Shown here one piece after another: positions 34,871-45,303 of a stretch of 64,000 bases of DNA (position 1 is its first letter; every line of letters begins with the position of its first letter). This DNA comes from Cutaneotrichosporon cavernicola (taxonomy: Eukaryota; Basidiomycota; Tremellomycetes; Trichosporonales; Trichosporonaceae), in NCBI RefSeq assembly GCF_030864355.1, contig NC_083400.1, positions 139,001-203,000 of the forward strand, in the 5' to 3' direction. A model generated the notes under the pieces. The model saw only the letters and a program-made list of their open reading frames with translations. It ran no database searches and was not told the origin of the DNA. A program made the translations under genes and the position numbers.

Positions 34871-36614
34871 CTACAGGTATCTACCAATCACTCGAGCACC
34901 ACGGCACTCGGTCGGAGCATCAATCCCCCAGAACTCCTCGGTCAGGTTAAGGGGCAGTTTCTGCAGCAGCGTTTCTGGCGCTGCTGGTGCCACGAGTGAC
35001 TCGTCGGACTGACCGCTTCCCATAATTGTTAGAAGTTCGCCCGCCACACCAATGGAGGTAGTGGTGCTATCCGAGTTGTAAACGATCTCGGTTCCCTGGG
35101 ACGGCTCATTGCAGCCGTCCAACTGCCGGTTTCTCTTCCGGCGATTCTCCTCAGACATATATGTCGCGTTATTGGCGTCAAAACCGAGTGGACCATGCTC
35201 CGTGTCTATGGTGAGGTTTCTCGAGCCGATGGTTAGTTTTCCTACTGCCTCAGACAACGTCGGGGTGTCGTCTTCTTTTTCCAAAGTGTTCTCCTGTAAG
35301 AGAAGGCTGTCCTGTGTTCCAGGGTGCGGGTCGCTTTCGAGTCGTCGTTGAGCGATGCTGGGTGGGACCTTCTGCTCTTGCAACTGGGACTGCTCTTCCG
35401 ATGGCTGGCCCAACACCCTAATCACATCGGGAGACATCCAAGGAAGGACAGAAACGACCTTAGCCGCAGTCTCGATGTCAGTCAGAGGATGACCTGAAGA
35501 TGAGAGCAGCGGTTTGGCGGCCAGATCCTTCAATGCCTGCCACCAGGGCGGAAAGGATGAAGTGGCCGCATCGGGTCCGCACAAGCACGGGGGTGGGACT
35601 CCATCCTCCTCGGTTGGATAAGCCCATGTGTCCTCTGGAAGCTGATCCCAGAAGTTCTTGAAAGCGTCGCGTACAGCCACAGGATTCGTGAGCAATCCGA
35701 CCACCGCTGGGAATGGTTGGGCAGACATGACGCGATCCTATTAATTAGCATGCCCCCTCAGACAAGTGAGGACCTCGTCTCATAAACTGAGGGTGTCAGC
35801 TGATACTTACAATCTTACGACTGTTCGCCAATGACTGTAGGACTCCCAACTTCCTCTCAACCGAATTCCTCGTACCTTTCCGGTATCGAGTCGGGAAGCT
35901 GTAGTAGTCGAGATACTCGCGGGTTGCACTCTCAGAGTCTCGGATCAATTTTCTGTCTTCTGCCGGCATCCACCAGTTGCAGAAGCAGTCGAACCAGATT
36001 GTACGAGAAGGGATGTCGCAGTAGAGCGTTCGCCTGTCCAGCCCAGGCTTAAGGTTTCCGTCTATCAGTACACAGTTGGTGCAGCTGTTGTCAGGGAACC
36101 ACTCTCCTTTCCGACAGAACAAAGCGACACTTACCGCGACATTGCAGAGAAACATTCTACGTTGGCAGACTTCCGACTTATGACCGGAGAGATGCAAAGT
36201 CTCCCGCCCTCGGCACACCGGGAGCACTTTTGGCCGTCTAAGGTCAGTCAGAGAAAGCTTAAGGCTCACCGATGGCCACTCCAGCCAGTCCACACTTGCT
36301 AAATAGCCGGGCCACGCTAAGGCATTCGAGAGTATCTGGGTGCTTGATAGATGCAGCACGGCGGAGGATGGGGAGAATGCACTGTTTGGAGGTCAGACAT
36401 GGGTACCTCGGAGACGGGGTGTTATGCATGTGCGGTTGTGACTCAACGCCATTACGCCGCGTTGACTCACCCCCATGACAGAGTCATCCTCGAGAGTTCT
36501 CCTCTCGAGTACGTTCCAGGGCTGCACATCTTCAACCACTGATGCCTGGGAAGCCGGCTCAGGAGTCGGAGGAAGAGGTTCCTCTTGCATGCGTTGGCTG
36601 ATGTCGCAAGGCAT
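34871..36614 (-). CDS. Cysteine-rich protein, Zn2Cys6-like, copy A of a tandem pair
   Basis: I do not recognise the family. Five exons give about 490 residues. Exon 1 ends DSVMG; exon 2 is CILPILRRAASIKHPDTLEC through GLAGVAI. Exon 3 has KCSRCAEGGRLC (C-x2-C-x6-C), and 20 residues later, across an intron placed exactly at R/C, CTNCVLIDGNL begins a second C-x2-C with the third Cys 17 residues on. Then come FDCFCNWWMPAEDRKL, a helical stretch, and after a last intron (about 100 nt, ending ATTAATAG near 35745) a 285-residue exon with a CLC motif near its start and a Ser/Glu/Asp-rich tail. It shares this architecture with the gene at 37288-38614. The cysteine pattern suggests zinc binding, possibly a divergent fungal Zn2Cys6 module (inference). 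Confidence 0.7.
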
Positions 36615-37287
36615 GGTAGGGAGGATACGAAGGAGAGAAGAGTAGAGGAAGGAAGGAGGAGTTACGTTACAAGGAAGAGGATAAAAGACTAAGAGGAGAG
36701 AGGGAGGGTTGAGTAGAAGTACAATAACAAGATTGATGTCGAGGAAGGGTACTGTCTTTTATGTGGATATGCAACACATTCACAACCTTCCTCGCCTCCA
36801 TAGTTAGATGTACATGTAGACCAATCCATAATCATCCCTTACTTTCTACTAAATACCGTAATGTGCAGTTCCATCATTCTACAATACTTAGCGGTGTCTT
36901 TTCTTTCCCCTTTCGACCTACAGTACATGTAGTTGTTTCTCCATCAAAGGTTCTGCTTAACGACAATTGGCTAGAAGGAAGGTTGAGCCCGTGAAGTGTG
37001 AGAAAGTCACGTGTGAGGGAGTCTAGCCAATGTTGAAGTATAGGCAATCATATGCGACCTGTATCTGGAAAAAGGTTGACTATGCTCAAGCCTGCCCACC
37101 CTTCCACCCACAGTCATTTTAATACTCCAGATGCATGTACAGGTCGTTCCCTTACAGTTCAACTAGTTTGGCAAGTCGCTCAGAGTCTACTTGAAATGGT
37201 GGCTCGTCATCTCAACGACGACCTTCTCATCCGTCTTGAGGGAAAGAAACAAGGCGGTGTGGGCGGGGAGGACAGCCTCAGAACTCC
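36615..37287. other. Intergenic region between the cysteine-rich paralogues
   Basis: About 670 nt, the promoter of copy A and the 3' flank of copy B. It carries ATGTACATGTAG near 36808-36820 and CTACAGTACATGTAG near 36918-36932, matching the palindromic motif seen past copy A at 34691. A CT-rich tract on the - strand precedes the copy A start. Confidence 0.5.
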
Positions 37288-38614
37288 TTACTGTGTCTGG
37301 CAGTTCGCCAGATCCGACTTCTTAGGACTGCCTGCCGTCTCTTTCGTGTTCCCAAGAGTTTCCGCGCGGTCGCCGTTTCCGAAGAGTGCATAACAAGCTG
37401 GGTCTGTGGAGATCCGCTGCAGGTTGCTGGGGTCGAACACCTTCGTCTGGTCCGGCATACAACGGGGCACCGTCATGATGGCCGACGTCCCCCGACGCTT
37501 GAACCCACCCCTCCTCAATTGGGTGAGGGTGCTTCTGGCCGGCTCGGCGCAGCTTTGGTCAGCGTCAGACGCCAAGGCCGGGAGGACCTCCACCGAGGAG
37601 GGAGCGGTTTCGGATATCTTGAGTGAATTCATCTCGGAAGAGAGGATCCGCCCGGCGGTCTGAACTGTCGCCCGGATACGCAGAGTCACCTCTAGATCGG
37701 CCCAGGACTGAGGGTCGCCTCTCAGAGGCAGATCAAGGCATGCGCACGGCGAGGGTTTGTGGTTGAGCGGACGGACCCACACGTCAGGCGAGACAGTGTC
37801 GAGGAAACGGTTCTTGGTGGCGATCCAGCTGGCCAGGTCAGGGTAGTCGTTGATGTCTGTGCTCGGAAGAGTGAGGGACACGTCGCTGCGCTGGTGTCAG
37901 CTGGGAAGTGGGATTACTTACGAGTTCCGCCTTGGCTGACACGTAGGAGTAGAAGCGCTCCCAACAAGCGGGTCCCAACTGCCGTTGGTGGATGGGGTGG
38001 CCCAGGTCGACCGTCACCTTCTGCCGCTCCTCCCACCATATGACGTACTCCTCCCGGTCGTCGTCGGACATGAACCAGTCGGAGAAGCACTCGGTATAGC
38101 CCGTGCGCAGAGGGAGATCGCAGTAACTTCCCGCCAGCGCGCAGTTCGTGCATCTTGCGTTAGCCGATCCTGAGGACGGACGTACCGGCCCATGGCGTAG
38201 ATACCCCCCGTGTCACCGTACCTCTGTTCACGGGCAGGTACCATGCAGCTTTCCTCATGTAGAATGCAATGGGAACATTCATGACCGGCTGCTGTCAATT
38301 TTGACCCCGTCTTGGAGCTTACGGATGGGAACCCCGACGATCTGCGCGGCGGTGAACAGCTGCGACACCTCGAGGCAGTCAGCAGCGTCTTTGTGAAGGT
38401 GGTCGACCGCGCGTGTGAGAAGGGGCATCAGGAGTTTCTGTCGTCAGCATATCGCTGGGGAGAAAAGATTGAGGGACGCAACATAGTTCGCAGAACTCAC
38501 ATAGACAAAGTCTTGCTCCAGTGTGTAGCGCTGGAGGATTTCCCATGGTGGGAGATCGGATACAGGTCGCTCTGAGTGCCCAGAGGGAGTCGGCGACAAC
38601 TGTAAGACACTCAT
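37288..38614 (-). CDS. Cysteine-rich protein, Zn2Cys6-like, copy B of a tandem pair
   Basis: It is the paralogue of the gene at 34871-36614, on the same strand, 673 nt upstream in transcription order. Five exons give about 380 residues. Exon 1 ends QRYTLEQDFVY; exon 2 is KLLMPLLTRAVDHLHKDAAD through FTAAQIVGVPI. Exon 3 has CSHCILHEESC, and after exactly 20 residues, with the intron again at R/C, CTNCALAGSYC. So both halves are C-x2-C-x6-C, the classical Zn2Cys6 spacing with a long linker. Next come YTECFSDWFMSDDDREEYV and a last exon with PSPCACLDLPLRGD, where copy A has PPPCLCGPDA. The R/C intron appears to use GTACGT with an AAG acceptor after CTAACG. The function is unknown; DNA binding is possible but untested. 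Confidence 0.7.
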
Positions 38615-38847
38615 GTGGGGCATCCCGCTGATAGGATAGGATAGAATGGTGGGATTGGGATAGGGAGGAATGAGGTAGATGATGAGCGCGACGGGTTAAT
38701 GTAGACGAGACTGTAATGAAAAGAAGGGCCTGGCGTGAGAGGTGAAGTTCTGTGCTGTCTCATGTCAATCAATTCCTCGCACCATTAACGCCACCACCAA
38801 CCTACCCCTTTCACTTTCGGATACAGAATGTGCATCGACTTGCTAGC

Positions 38848-41047
38848 TTACAAGGGATGAATTGGCACTGACGTTGCAGTGTCGCTCGCACGCATCGTGT
38901 TCCAGAGCACGAGGAGTACGAGCGCATGTAGGCTCGCGGCATACATGATGAACAACGACCGTGCGCGTTTGTTCCCGATGATGGCGCGTGTCAATGCGAA
39001 CACGCCGCGCTCGAGCGGATTGAGTGCCTTGATAGCACGCAGACTCTCACGCCCCTTGAATGCCTCGAAGGGGTTTAGGCTCTCGTCGTACTTGTCCTTG
39101 TATCGGCCAATATCGTCTTCTCGGCTTCTCAGCGCGCCATTCAACATCCCCGCCGTTCCGCCAGGCGTAGACGTGCCCGGCGTGCTGTCGCGGTAGCTCT
39201 GCATGTACCGCACCTTTTCGTAGAGCTTGAGGTTGTCAGCCTGCAGCCCCTTGATCTCCGTGCGCAGGTCCGATATGGCCTCGAACTGCTTGCGCAGCTC
39301 CTCCTCGAGCTCGGCGTTGCGCTGCCGGAACCGGTCCCGCTGGCTCGTCACGATGGGCAGGATGGACGCGTCGTTTCCGCCGGATGGCGTCGTCGCCCCG
39401 TCCTTGCCTCCAATGTCTAACCCTGCGAGGCCTGGCCCGCTCCTGTCCTTGCCCTCGCCGTTGTTCATCTGCATGAGGTCGTTTTCGAGCTTCTCGTTCA
39501 GCGCACGGAGACGCGCCACCTCTGCCTCCGTCTGGCTCGAGCTGTTCTCCGCCTTGTTGTACTCGCTGACGAGCTCCTCGTGTGCAACGCGAAGCTTGGT
39601 CAGGTCCTCAAGCAGTCGGCGGTTCTTGGACACTAGGAGGTTCTCCAGTGACCGCCCCAGCTGCTTGTTCGCGACATCGGCATTCGGGTCTGGCATGTGC
39701 ACGTCCTCGTCGTTGTCGAGGTCGGCGTTGGAGAATTCGACATACTGATGTCAGCTTGAATGGACAGAGGACTGTTACCTTCATGATCTCAAGCTCGCGC
39801 TTGATCTCATCGTAGTCGGAGTACTGCTTGGCCTTGGTCCGCAGGTTCTCGATCTCGGCCGCCTGGTTGGCGATCTCGCGGGCCGCATCATCCACGCGCT
39901 TCTTCTCACCACGCTCCACCTCCGCCTTCTGGTCCTTGACCGAGTCGAGGGCGCGGAGCAGGCGCGACGCCTCGGCTTCGAGCTCGGCGATGTGGTCCTC
40001 CTGCTCCTTGACCCTGTATGTCAGCAGTGCTTGCCGTGAGTACATACTTGTCGGCCTGCTGTGACCCGCTACGGGCAGTCTCTATCTCGGCGCGCAACAG
40101 TTCCTGTGAGAGTTAGAACACAAGGTCGACAGCATAACTTACATTCCTGCGCTCAACGGTCGCGACGCGCTCGTTGGCTCGGGTCAGGTCGGCGACGACG
40201 AGGTCGAGCTCTGCAAGCTTGGCAGCGACGTCCTGTTCTGCTAATCAGCGCAATCCAACCTTCTACCAACCTTGCCTCTGGCTCGCGTCCATGAGCTTGG
40301 CCGTGGTGCTGTCGTTCGACATGGCGAGGTCCCGCAGCTGCTCTTTGTGCGTCGTGACCTGGCGCTGCAGGTCCTTCTCCCGCTCCTCGTAGTTGCGAAT
40401 CCGCTCGTCGTATTCGGCGTTCAACTCGTTCTCTTTTTGGCTTACGCGCTCCTGGATGAGGTCGTCCATCTTAGCCTCGAGCTGCTCGACCCGCGACTCA
40501 GCCTTCTTGCGCTTATCGTCCACGCTGCTCCCGTCCGCGACCTGCTTCTTGAGATCCAAGTTGTCTTCCCGCAGTCGTGAAAGTTCGGCCTCCAGCATCC
40601 GTGCCTCGGCGACCTTGACAGTCTGGTCCACGGCAGCGTCGAGGAGCGGGTACGGGTCAGGCGCGTCCGACAGTAGCTTGTACACGTTGAGGAAAGACGT
40701 CTCGCTCATCTTTGACCGTCTTGTCAAGCTGTCAATCTCTCCCTGGTATGCCTTGAGGAGCACCTTCATAGCGCCGAACTTGTCCTGGTTGTCCGGCTGC
40801 TTCTTGAACTCTGGCGCGTGAGCGGAGGCGGGGATGAGAACGGAGTAGACGTACCCCTAGTTTGCTCTGCGAGCCTCTTACGCCCGACCATGTTCTCTTT
40901 CTGGTTCTCCACGACCTCGAGCGCTGTCTTGTCCAGCGACTTCTGGAGCTCGGAGAGGTTGATCTCTGCGTGTTAGCGGATCGTTGTGCGAGGTGGAGGC
41001 GCACCCTTCCAGGTCGCCAACGCGGCGGAGAAGTTGGCCTCGGCCAT
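38848..41047 (-). CDS. COY1: Golgi coiled-coil membrane protein COY1/CASP
   Basis: It is a tail-anchored golgin of the CASP/Coy1 family, acting in intra-Golgi retrograde tethering. Seven or more exons give about 660 residues. The start MAEANFSAALATWKEINLSE is family-typical. Most of the protein is a long coiled coil (Glu/Lys/Leu/Arg). The conserved C-terminal block reads SLNPFEAFKGRESLRAIKA, LNPLERGVFALTRAIIGNKR and ARSLFIMYAASLHALVLLVL; the last stretch is the single membrane span, followed by about 20 lumenal residues. Introns are short and end in motifs such as CTAACACGCAG and AAGCTGACATCAG. The ATG at 41047 faces the SFI1 start 364 nt away. Confidence 0.93.
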
Positions 41048-41411
41048 GGCTGCGTATGTCAAGGGTCGTTAGGTATGTGTAACTCTAGTCGTGGGTTAAT
41101 ATATAATAAGAAAGAGTGACGCGTAGTTGAGAGTTTAATGACGAGGTGGATGTGGACGTGTCTCGAGAGATCATATGTCCCAAGCTATTCAAGGTGCGCT
41201 GGTGGCGGTGGCATGACAGCCAAGCTTCCGAGTTCTGGAATCAGGGAAACCCACGTGTAGAGCACGTGTCTTGAAGTGGAGGTCAAACAAGGACGCGACT
41301 GAGCTTGTGCACCAAATAGACCTTCCCTCACCATCACAACACTCGCCCTCATCAACAACACTCCTCTCAGCTCCATCCATCCCGTCCCCGCGAGTCCGAC
41401 GCAAGGGCGTA
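41048..41411. other. Divergent promoter region between COY1 and SFI1
   Basis: A 364-nt region with both promoters. A C-rich/CT-rich tract lies just before the SFI1 start (41325-41395). Nothing else was recognised. Confidence 0.5.
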
Positions 41412-44400
41412 ATGTTTACTCGCAATGCTGCCCATCAAGCGGACCCTACGGCCTCCACCTCCCTGACGATGTCCATGTCCGAGAGTGTCGACCTCGACAT
41501 TGTTGACGATATCATCGACAGAGCCCGTGATGCGACCTCCTTCGCCCAAGTCCATGATGCATACACCCGTGTGCTGGAGGCCAAGTGACCAATTACCTCT
41601 GAATACAGCTCACCACAGCGGCATCCGCCCGTCGAGCGACAAATCATACTACCAGTTCCTGCTCAAGCTCGGCATGATCCGCGCGCGAACGTGGGGTGAG
41701 CGATGGGATGTCTGGCGCTCCAACAATGGGGTTAGCCTTGCTCCTCCTCCCGTCAGCCCACGGCCTCACCCACTGCGTGCGCGACTGCCCTTCCTCGCGA
41801 GCGCGAGCTCGGATTTGGACGAGGGTTTTGGAGCCGACTCGGAGCAAGGGAGCGAGGTCGGTGTGACCGGCCGTGAGAGCCCGAGGAAGGTGATGCACCG
41901 CTCGCTGGTTGGGTTTGTTCCCTCCGAGGCCGATGGCGACGTCACGCTGCCGCTGAGAACTTCCACCCCAGTGGCTGCGCAGTTCAGTGCATACCGCGAG
42001 CGGACCCGGGGTCCAAGCACGCCCACTCCCCCACCATATCCCGAAAGCGACGTCTCACAGACGACGCTCCGCTCACCCACCGATGGAATCACACCTCGAG
42101 CACGTAACCGTTTCATGCCACATCTGCAGGTCGTAGATGTGCCCGATCTCGATCCCACCGTCGTACGGCAGATGGAGGCGCAGGCCGACGCGTGGTATCG
42201 CATTACTCTGCTCGGGCGGTGCTGCGAGTGGTGGTTCAAGGCAGCAGAGCGGATCATCCGCATCAACGCACAGATCGACAGCGTCCGCACCACTATCAAC
42301 CTCCGGAAGGCGCTTCAAAAGTGGCAGGTTGCCACGGAGTTCCGCCTCGAGCAGCCCGGCACTGCTGACTCCCATTACGCCGCCCGCCTACAGAGCCAGG
42401 TAGTCCGTCGGTGGCTCACGAGCTTGAAGGAGCGCCGCGTCGAGGCCAGGGGCGCCTATATGGCCAAGTCGAAGGAGCGCCAGGTGGTGCATGGCGCTTG
42501 GATCTCCTGGCGGGCCAAGCTGGCGAAACGCACGACCAAACGATGGGAGGAGGACATCCGCGAGCGCGAGAAGGCGTCTGTGCAGCGCCGTGACGCGCGC
42601 CTGGCCGCGCAAGTGTTTGACGTAATATCCAGCGGACCTGTATTCGTAGAGCTGACTTTAGAGGTGGCGAGACCAGACGCGCGAGCGTGCGGCAGACAAG
42701 TATGCCGTCCAGACGACACTGAGTCGAACGCTGTTCAAGTGGCACTCGCAGACTGTCAAGCTGCACAGTTTGGGTCGCAGGATATCGGACTGGGAGCGAC
42801 AGCACGGTACAGCCGTTCTCGCCGACTCCTTTAGGTTGTGGAGGAAGAAGTCGATCCTTGGTCCGATACAACACCATGTCAGTGCGCACCGTAACGGAAT
42901 GGTGCTCGCACGCGCGTGGTCGCAATGGCGACTGAAGACGTAAGTTCTTCTGTATTTTGCCTCTAACATTGACAGCACGCGACAGCGCCAAGCGCACACG
43001 TTCGACGACACTCGCCTCATCAACCTGACCTTGACGCGGATGAAGAAGTCGGCCCGGAAAGCTCGCCTGCGTAACCGCAAAGCCATGGAATTCGCCGACC
43101 TCCGCGACGACGAGTTAATGCGTTCGATGCTCACGTCATGGGTGCGAGAGGAGCGCAGCAAGCTGCTCGAACGCGTTATAGAGAGTCGGCGCGTGCGCGG
43201 GGCCCTCATCACGTGGAAGAACAAGCTCGGGAAAGTGCACGAGCTAGATGGTGAGTCAGTCTGGGGATACATCTGACAGCAGCCAAACTACCGCCGTTCG
43301 CTGAAGCGTCCAACGTGCGGTCCCTGCAATCTGCACTGAGTAGATGGCGTGACATGACGGGCCAGAGGCGCAATGCGGCGCTCAAGGCGGACTTGATTTA
43401 CGAGGCCCGCACAAAGGCATCGTCGTTCGTGAAGTGGACAGCTGCTAGCGCACAGGCCGCCGAGAACATCGCGACGGCGGACAAGGCGTACGCCTTCTTC
43501 ACGCTCCGGTCGGTGTTCAAGAAGTGGGAGACGAAGTGCGCCCAGGCGAGTGTGGAGCGCAAGGTCACCGAGTTGAACCACCGTCAGCGGAAGAGGGGCC
43601 TTACTGCAGCGATGACTGGTGGGCCAATGACGCAGAGTGAGCTAACGGAGACCAGCCTGGCGCAACGCCACGGCGCAGAGGATTGTGGACCGCACTATGG
43701 TTGTCCAGTTCCAAGCCAAGCAGGACCAGCGCGTCCTCGCGCGCTCTCTGAACCTCTGGACGACACGCGTCGTGGAGATCAAAGCCAGAGAACTAGACAT
43801 GGCGGAGCAGCGCAAGGTCAACATCCTCAGTGGCGCGTTCAAACGTTGGCGCAACGCGCGGAAACGCCAAACAGACCTCGAGGCGCTGATGGAAAGCGTC
43901 ATCGACGTCAAGCGAGAACGTATGGCCTCTCTAGAGCTGAACTGATACCAGAAATCCTTCGCCGGTCCATGGCGCGCTGGTCGTTCCGCGCGCACCTGGC
44001 ACAGGACCTACGCCACCGCGCCGACTTCTTACAGGCCGAACGCGACCAGAGACTCCTCCTAGACACTTTTGGTACATGGTACGACAAGCGACGGGAGCGT
44101 GAGCTACGTCCGGCGGAGGAGGAGACTCGGCTGCGGCACGAGGACGCCCTGATGTTCTCGGTGTTTGACAAGTGGGTCGCCCAGTCGCGCAACCTCGTCG
44201 CCGTGCAGTTTGACCAGCGGCGCGTGCGGGCGTCCGTCTTGCCTCGCTGGCAGCGGGCGTTAGAGCGGCACCGCGAGTTAAAGCGTGTTGCTGCAGATCA
44301 TGACCGGCGGCTCATGGTTGACGCGTTATCTGTGTGGAAGAGTGCGTACCGCGCCAAGATGGCCAAGAAGCCGTACCGTGCGCGTCGGCGGCTGCAGGGG

Positions 44401-44829
44401 TCTTCGTTCGACGAGTCAGTGTACGGCAGAAGGTCGCCTCTCGACGAGCCACGCTATGGCCGGCGGTCGCCAGGCCTGCCCGAGGTGGAACGAGTGCGGG
44501 AGCGAGCAAAGCCCAAAGCACGCCCGTCACTCCCCAACCTCGGTCGTACGCCCGTTCCACGTCGCTCATTAGCCCGCGACGCTTCACCGGTGTGCGCTTC
44601 AGCTTCCGTCTCGAGCGAGCCCGCGTACAGTCGGTTGCGGAGCGAGCTGCGCGGTCCTTGGTCCGGGTCCGGGAGAGAGGCGATAGCCGGCGCGGCGAGC
44701 GAGGGCCGCCTATCTGGCGTCGCGTCGCGTGTGGCAAGTGGTTCATCACGCGGATCCGAGGACAGGCAAGAGAAGGAGAAGAGTCCGGGAATGTCGGAGC
44801 TTGTTCGAGCTCTTCGTGGCCGCGTGTAG
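41412..44829 (+). CDS. SFI1: SFI1-like centrin-binding spindle-pole protein
   Basis: It is a half-bridge protein of the spindle pole body that forms a long helix bound by centrins (Cdc31). About eight exons give roughly 1,050 residues. The N-terminal region has VHDAYTRVLEANGIRPSSDK, SYYQFLLKLGMIRARTWGER and WDVWRSNNG, matching the conserved SFI1 N-terminal segment. Then come many degenerate Sfi1 repeats built around L-x3-W, such as LRKALQKWQVATEF, LFKWHSQTVKLH, MLTSWVREERSK, LIKAWRN-like pieces, VFKKWETK and LLDTFGTWYDKRR. The C-terminus is Ser/Arg/Pro-rich. Introns are tiny: one is about 37 nt at 43619-43655 (GTGGGC to ACCAG) and restores frame as AAMTAWRNATAQ; another near 43921-43952 joins KRE/QILRRSMARW. 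The ATG at 41412 is the first in frame after the CT-rich leader. Confidence 0.85.
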
Positions 44830-45303
44830 GAGCTGTATGCATAAGCCTGAAATGATACCGAGCACCGAACCGCCCAAGTCGCAAGTCTTTGGGGCAGCAG
44901 TGGACCCAACTAACTCCGGACCCGGTAAACTCCATACCGCTATGGTAACGTGAGACAATTGAATTATCAGTGGTCGGGCGGCAGTCGGGCCCCGCACGCA
45001 CAAACACGACGAGTACAGGTACAGACACACTGTGGCGATGGATACGCAACGTATTAATCCTCTGTGGGGGCTATATATTGTATCCCGACATGAAATGTGT
45101 TGGATGAGTTGGAGACGACTGTGCGGTTGTGACCGGATGTGTCAATGGGCGCCCTTGCGTTCCGGGTATGCGACCAGCCGACATACCCACTTGACGCCAC
45201 GCATGACCAAGAAGCCCATCAAGATAAATATCAACAATCTCTCTCACACTACACTTGTTCCATCTCTACACTCACTCTCCTTACGTCCAATCTATCAGTA
45301 ACA
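44830..45303. other. Intergenic region between SFI1 and the dienoyl-CoA reductase
   Basis: About 470 nt between two genes on the + strand. A CT-rich tract (45230-45300) precedes the reductase start. No further feature was recognised. Confidence 0.5.

Noticed and set aside
34871..35728. A separate single-exon 285-codon gene starting MSAQPFP
   Set aside because: Its Met follows an in-frame acceptor (ATTAATAG), and the same last-exon layout appears in the neighbouring paralogue, so it is the final exon of copy A.
41485..44829. Two or three separate genes instead of one SFI1-like gene
   Set aside because: Short introns with branch motifs join the frames, and the same W-containing repeat continues through all pieces.
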